Source: Rutidosis leptorrhynchoides
Lineage: Eukaryota > Streptophyta > Magnoliopsida > Asterales > Asteraceae
Length of the DNA stretch: 64,000 nucleotides
NCBI RefSeq assembly: GCF_046630445.1
Contig: NC_092338.1
Location: 155,423,501 to 155,487,500, forward strand
Direction of reading: 5' to 3'
This document shows, piece after piece, positions 58,601 through 64,000 of this stretch. The notes beneath the pieces were generated by a model. The model had not been told where the DNA came from. It searched no databases and saw only the letters and a list, made by a program, of their open reading frames with translations. Every line of letters starts with the position of its first letter. The first letter of the stretch is position 1. Both the position numbers and the translations under genes were made by a program.

Positions 58601-59278
58601 AATATAAATAGATAACTTTAAATAACAACATTAATTTCCACATTTAGATTCATCACATGTATGATGTATCTCACCATCAATGAAATTCAAAACCCTAAAT
58701 CCACAACCATAATTTTATTGAATTAAATTTAAATTTATTATAAAAACATAAAAAACAAATCCATATTCATATTTAAACTTAAATTGTTCTTTTATTATCT
58801 GAAAAGCTAGCACTTTATGCTAAAAATTTGTTCCTGACAGATAATTGGTGCCCAAATATACCCAAAAAAACATTTCAAAACAACCGTTAACACATCTGCT
58901 AACCCTAAAATCAATTTTTAATTAAAATAAATAACAAATTGATATGATTCAATACCTGGCACTAGGAACACGAGAGGGGATTTCAACTTGAAACTCAATA
59001 GGAAGCCCTAAAAAACCATGAAACCTATCAAAAGTTACATGAGTCAAATGCTGAACATTTGTTGGCCATCCAATTTCCATTGAATTCCTTAAACAAATTG
59101 AATTTCTTCCATCATCTCTTTCTTCTACTCGACACGCAACCATTGATTTCCGTAACGCCGAAATTAACAATTCAACCAACGAAACCTGATTCTGTTCTTC
59201 CAATTCTTCGTTAACGTTTTTCGTTGATCCGTTTCCTCCGCATCCAGCTCCTCTTGTTAACATTACTATTCCAGTCAT
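55622..59278 (-). CDS. ROPGAP: ROP GTPase-activating protein (CRIB + RhoGAP)
   Basis: Four exons on the minus strand: 59278-58956, 57272-57152, 56765-56415, 56119-55622, with GT-AG introns, giving 430 aa. The CRIB motif is at aa ~68-91 (EIGWPTNVQHLTHVTFDRF). The RhoGAP domain is ~aa 108-275, with VFGVSAESMQCAYDSRGNSV, the catalytic arginine finger in GIFRIN (R154), GLIKAWFRELPCGVLD and NARNIAMVFAPNMTQ joining MSDPLTALMHAVQVMN across the last splice. The C-terminus is acidic, Ser-rich and coiled-coil-like (EEDNDNEEDEVESLSEIEEN). It should stimulate GTP hydrolysis by plant ROP small GTPases, which control polarity, cytoskeleton and responses such as low oxygen. The CRIB motif helps bind ROP. 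Size and layout match Arabidopsis ROPGAP1-5. Intron 1 (1683 bp) holds SINE insertions. Confidence 0.93.
57532..57870 (+). repeat. Inverted repeat arm 2 with (TTG)n-tailed SINE in ROP-GAP intron 1
   Basis: Pairs with 54946-55280. The SINE core is 57676-57870, from GGCCGGAGGTCCACTCGGAA to a GTTGATGTTGATG tail. The two arms bracket exons 2, 3 and 4 with a ~2.25-kb spacer. Confidence 0.85.
58419..58528 (-). mobile_element. 5'-truncated tRNA-derived SINE in ROP-GAP intron 1
   Basis: In reverse orientation it matches the 3' half of the SINE at 22235: box B-like GGGTTCGGGTTTCC, GTTACGTGCAAATG, AATAAATGATCTACTGATG and the A-tail (T-run 58419-58427). The box A half is missing. It sits antisense to the plus strand, i.e. 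in the same orientation as the host gene. Confidence 0.8.
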
Positions 59279-59759
59279 GTCTATCTATCTATAGATATAT
59301 ATTTTCTGTATCTATATGTATTTGTCACAGTGAAGTGAAGATATGAAGATAGGTTTTATTGAGTGAGAGGAGAGGATTTTGAATTGTGTAAATTTTGTTT
59401 TTATTATGACACGATGGAGTCGGGTCGGGTTACAAACGGCCACTTGTTTTCAAAATTTTGTGTAGCTTTTATCGTTATTTGATCTGACTATAATACCCTT
59501 GTTTCAAACGGCCACATACTTTTTAGTTTTTGAGGACAAATACGTTTAACTTAATAACTTTATTTAGGAGAACAGTTAGTTTAACTTTATTTTATTGCAA
59601 GTTGTTGGATGTTGGATGTTGGATTGTTGTTTTGGATACTAGGAGATGTAGTGAGGGTGTGTTTGCTCGATTAAAGTAATGGTAATCCAAATAGTAATGG
59701 TATTGTAAATTGTAATGGAAATACTAAAAAATAGAATGAGCATTACAATTACAATTATC
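59279..59759. other. ROP-GAP 5' flank and MITE-like fragment
   Basis: GATA/TCTA microsatellite (59280-59305) just before the start codon, probably in the 5' UTR. From about 59656, GGTGTGTTTGCTCGATTAAA starts a MITE-like sequence rich in TAATGGTAAT words. It is cut at 59759 by the tail of LINE 5. No gene. Confidence 0.5.
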
Positions 59760-59949
59760 TTTTTTTTTTTTTTTTTGAAAGGCAACATAATAATATTAAA
59801 ACACAACAAATGTACATACAGAATGGAGCCTGCCTACAACAAAACAGCAGCCCCCTTTGAACTCAAAACTAAACATGAACCTTCTCAATCACGAAATTTG
59901 GCTAGACAATTTAGGGTGTTAAGATAGTAACCTATTACGACTAACCAAA

Positions 59950-62900
59950 CTAAGCAAGTATGAACTTCTGAGGATTGTGCAACCAAGAGTGCCAATCGAT
60001 GATCATTGGTTTACATCTCTTCGCGACCCACTCATAGCTCTTAACTTGTACTTCACTCAAGGCAACCGGCACGTTCCAACACTTACCTTTAAAGACTTTT
60101 CGGTTACGATTTTTCCAAATAAGATAAGCACACGTCCAATTAACCGCTTGCCAAATCTTCGCACCAATACCCGTCATCCCACTCGACACATTTCCATCAA
60201 AAATCTCACCAATACTAACGTTAAAAGATCCTCCCAAGCACCACCATTCGAACAATTTAGACCAAATATCAAAAGCAAGATTGCAAAAAAGTAGTGAATG
60301 ATCTACCGTTTCGATACCGTCATCACAAATAGGACACCTCACGGAGTTGAGATCGATGCCTCGTTTATCAAGTTCCGGTAGAACCGGCAATCTTTTCTTC
60401 TTTGCCCTCCACACGAACACCTCGACCTTCTTTGGAACCAAGTGATTTTTCAACGATTCAACCCAATTTGTACCTGCTTTAAGAATTTTCAAGTTTAACA
60501 TATCAGATAATGTTTTTGTTTCAAATCTACCATTATCTCAACATTTCCATCTCCATGTATCGCACTTATCGGGAACGATTACCACTGATTTAATTAAATC
60601 TTTTAAAGCTTCCAATTCACCGGTTAGTCTCCCTGTTAGGTTTCTCGACCACTGCCACGATCCTTCGCAAACTACCCCGTTCCAACCAACCCGATCAGCC
60701 ACTGTCACCTGTTGAGCAGCTTCTATCCGAAACAATCGACTGAAACGGTTCTTGAGTGGTTTATCCAAGATCCACTTATCGTGCCAGAAACTTGTACCTA
60801 CACCATTCCCAATCAGTCTACCGAAACTGTTAACAAATGGCAGCCCTGTGTCTTCAATTAATCGTCCTGTTTTAATAATAGATGACCAACAAGTATTGTT
60901 AGATAGTAAAAGTTGCCCACCCATATCAAGACCACCCGAGACCCCATAAATGCTTTGGATAACTCTAACCCACAAGGAAGCAGGTTCGGTATAAAACCTC
61001 CACCACCACTTGCCGATTAGAGCTAGGTTTTTACATTTGAGAGCACCGAGATTTAGTCCACCTTCTTCGAAAGGAAGGAGGACTTCATCCCATTTAACCC
61101 ACGCTATTTTTGATTCATTTCCCGACCCACCCCAAAAAAAAGAACGCCTCACACTCTCGAGAATATTTAACACACATTGCGGGGCACGGAAAACCGAGAA
61201 GAAATACAAAGGCAAACTATTAAGCACCGATTTCACGAGAGTCAAACGTCCACCATATGACATCGATCTAGCTTTCCAATCCGCTAATCTTTTTTCAAAT
61301 TTATCAATTACCGGTTTCCAACTCGCCAATTTGTTCATTTTTGCACCAATTGGCAAACCAAGGTAAGTACAAGGAAAGGATCCAACATTACACCCAAAAA
61401 TTCTTGCCATGGATTCAACTTCATTATAATCCACATTAACCCCGAAAAGATTACTTTTATTGTAGTTTACCTTTAGGCCCGATGTTAACTCAAAACATTT
61501 AAGTAACTTCATCAAATTATCAATATTACTCCCACTCCATGCACCAAAAAACACCATGTCGTCCGCGTATTGAAGGTGAGAAATCGGGACTTTGTCAACA
61601 CCTATCTCAACGCCATTAAAAAGATTTTTACACACCGCGGACTTAGCCAATAGATTTAAACCTTCCGCCGCCAATATAAAGAGAAAGGGTGAAAGAGGAT
61701 CACCTTGTCTCACTCCTCTTTCAAGGTTAAATTCACATGTAGGTGAGCCATTGACCAAGATAGAAATTGAAGCCGACTTTAGACAAGAAATGATCCACTT
61801 CTTCCATTTTGAACCAAAACCCATAAAACTCATCACTTCCAAAATAAAGTCCCAACTTAAACTATCAAACGCCTTTTCAAAGTCTACTTTGAACATGAGA
61901 CTTTTTATCTTATTATGTTTAAGATAATCAAGAGTCTCATTTGCAATTAAAACCCCGTCAATAATGTTTCTCCCTTTTACAAACGCACTTTGCTCGTACC
62001 CGACAAGATTAGGGATAACTTTCTTAAGCCTATTTGACAGTAACTTTGCTAAAATTTTATAAAAGCTACCAATTAGACTAATTGGCCGATAATCATTAAG
62101 GTTTAACGGGTCCATCTTTTTAGGAATCAAAGTGATAAACGATGCATTACACCCCTTTGAGATTTCTCCCTTCGACCAAAACGATTGAATAGCCGCCATA
62201 AAATTCGGTTTAATTATATTCCAAAACTTTTTATAAAAACGAAGATTAAACCCATCAGGACCGGGTGCTTTATGACTACCACACTCTCTTATAGCATTCC
62301 ATACCTCAGATTCTGAAAACGGGCATTCTAACTCCAAACTTTGTGAGACCGAAATATGTGAGCCTGCACTTAAGTCCACTGATCCAGTAGCATCTGCCAA
62401 AGAAGAGAAACAAGGCCTCATACTAGATTTGCGACTAAAGAGAGACTTGTAATGATCAAAAACATCACTTTTTACTTCACCCGGGATTTCGGTCCACTGC
62501 CCGTTCACATTTAAACCTCGAATGTTACATTTATTAAATTTCCTTCGAATAGTCGAGTGAAAAAATCTTGAGTTCTCATCACCTTCTAAAATCCACCGGA
62601 TACGCGCCTTTTGTTTCAACATATTGGACTTGATCTTTTCCTTTTCAATCCATCGTCTCCTACAATCCATCCATAACCCACGATCCATTTCACTAAGTTG
62701 TTGAGATTCGGCTTTAACTTCCCATTCTTGTGCTTCTTTTTTGAGTTTTAATATTTCCTTGTCTAAACTACCAAACGTGTTTGAACTCCAAGTTTTGAGA
62801 CCAAATTTGACATTCTTCAACTTATCTCTAAAGATACAATCAAGTTTAGTACCATTAACTGGAGTGGCCCAAGCATCCTCAATAATACGATCAACACCTT

Positions 62901-63652
62901 CTTTATCCAACCACTCATCAAAAACTTTAAAAGGTTTCGGCCCATAATCAATAACTTTATCACGAAGGACAAGTGGACAATGGTCCGATAAAAATCTCTC
63001 CAAAGCGAGAATTGAGAGATCGTCCCAAAGTTTGATAAATTGATCTGAGACAAGGAACCTATCAATTTTACTAAATTTGGTACCGTCGTCACTGATTCGG
63101 GTAAACTTCTTTCCGCTAATTGGAATCTCAATTAAGTTATTCCTTCCGATGAATTCATTGAAACGCTTTGCTCGACCTTGATGGAATATACAATTTAACC
63201 TATCCTCTTGTTCTCGAACCTCATTAAAGTCTCCACACAAAACCCAGGCCGCGTCATTCCCACCCAAGAGATCTTCTAAGGAGTCCCAAAACCTTATCTT
63301 CGATGCATCACTATGTGGCCCATATACGTCTACCACCATTGATTCCATCCCCGAATTCTTCCACTTGCCCTTAATCGCAAGGAAAAAGTCCCCTATACAC
63401 GCATCATTGACCTCAAAATAATTAGTATCCCAAACCAAAAGCAAACCCCCCGAGCTCCCAACAGCCTCTTTCTGAACATAACCGAAATCACGGTTCCCCC
63501 ATAGAGCCTGAACCCACCAATCAGATAACACCCTACTTTAGTTTCCTGAAACGCCGCAAAACAAGGTCTTTCTTTTGAACAAATACTTTTGACCCACCCG
63601 AATTTACCCTCAACCGCGAAACCACGAACATTTAGAGACAATATCTTCATTA
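59950..63652 (-). pseudogene. LINE 5 ORF2 with one frameshift and one nonsense codon
   Basis: Starts MKILSLNVRGFAVEGKFGWV at 63652. A one-base frameshift near 63530 comes after FQETKVG (the next frame reads LSDWWVQALWGNRD). It is then open through the endonuclease (VVDVYGPH, LCGDFNEVREQ, SDHCPLV), LEGDENSRFFHS and reverse transcriptase (HKAPGPDGFN, RPISLIGSFYKILAKLL, QSAFVKGRNIIDG, FEKAFDSLSWD, RQGDPLSPFLFI, YADD at 61558-61569) to TGA at 60538-60540. The same frame continues through zf-RVT (CPICDDGIETVDHSLLFC) to the normal stop at 59950. Only two point lesions separate it from an open ~1233-aa frame. Confidence 0.9.
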
Positions 63653-63674
63653 AAAATAAGGAAGAACGATAGAG

Positions 63675-64000
63675 AACAAGAGTACTTACTGTGGATTGAG
63701 GTTGGGCCACCTCAATCCGATTTGTTCTCCGAATTGTCTCAGATCCTCGTCATTTTTTACACAATTGTTGTCCGAATTGCAATTGCTCAGTGATGTTCCT
63801 TTTCATTTTGTCTTCAATTTGTTAGGTCTCGATCTTGTACCACAAGACTTACATCTGAATTTTGTTGCAGCGCTACAGTTGAGACCAGACCGTGCCATGT
63901 GTTTGAGTCGCCTAATCCTGGAAGAGGCTCTCATATTACCAATTGTGTTCCAATAACACTCATAGCAACAAGAAACCTCTTTTGTTTTTGAGTTAAGACT
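63675..64000 (-). pseudogene. LINE 5 ORF1, C-terminal end (partial)
   Basis: Upstream of ORF2 the minus strand reads FRCKSCGTRSRPNKLKTK followed by a stop (about 63803), then SNCNSDNNCVKNDEDL and FGEQIGLRWPNLNPQ to a stop near 63677. The FGEQIG ending resembles ORF1 C-termini of plant LINEs. At least one stop is present. The main part of ORF1 lies outside the window. Confidence 0.5.

Larger units (their letters stand above)
59760..64000 (-). mobile_element. L1-type LINE, runs off right edge (LINE 5)
   Basis: The poly(A) is the T-run 59760-59776 (minus orientation). ORF2 occupies 63652-59950 with two lesions. The C-terminal end of ORF1 lies upstream at 64000-63675. The 5' end and second target duplication are beyond the window. 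It belongs with LINEs 1 and 4 by sequence (DGFN, SHLQYADD), not with LINEs 2 and 3. Confidence 0.9.

Overview
This window is plant nuclear DNA. It has spliced genes with GT-AG introns, large AT-rich spacers, long (TA)n and (ATT)n tracts, and a dense load of transposable elements. The retroelement ends (TGTGACAACCCGG and TGTCACACCCCC starts) and several repeats resemble ones I associate with Asteraceae genomes. That placement is an inference from memory. I see no prokaryotic, organellar or viral genome structure, and no tRNA, rRNA or CRISPR.

Host genes. There are three spliced protein genes. (1) 12955-15015 (+) encodes a plant-specific serine-rich protein with two copies of a KS(I/L)DWD motif, one in exon 2 and one in exon 4. 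The second copy looks like the decayed start of a tandem duplicate. (2) 42873-46785 (+) encodes a three-RRM CELF/Bruno-like RNA-binding protein of 418 aa in 9 exons, BRN1/BRN2-like. (3) 59278-55622 (-) encodes a CRIB-plus-RhoGAP ROP GTPase-activating protein of 430 aa in 4 exons.

Transposons, left to right. An LTR-type element (1-3436) abuts a decayed LINE (3474-11007). That LINE is split by a 3.85-kb solo-LTR-like insertion with a 5-bp target duplication. A telomere-motif foldback element and a Stowaway-like element precede gene 1. A hAT-like element and a complete L1-type LINE (16398-21779, 18-bp target duplication, both ORFs open) follow it. Next come a tRNA-derived SINE, and a PIF/Harbinger element (23416-31373) with a second full-length but inactivated LINE nested inside. 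A second Harbinger transposase relic, a 1.7-kb solo LTR, a second foldback copy, a Harbinger-type element nested in another, and two hAT-like elements lead up to the BRN-like gene. Downstream are more SINEs, a 5'-truncated LINE with a 954-codon open frame, the ROP-GAP gene, and a LINE that runs off the right edge.

The host genes do not form an obvious functional cluster. The window is mainly a record of nested insertions around ordinary plant genes. I found no convincing new multi-gene system. The most informative items are the intact LINE, the nested insertions dated by their target duplications, the telomere-motif foldback family, the duplicated exon pair, the four-unit repeat filling intron 1 of the BRN-like gene, and the inverted SINE pair bracketing ROP-GAP exons 2-4.
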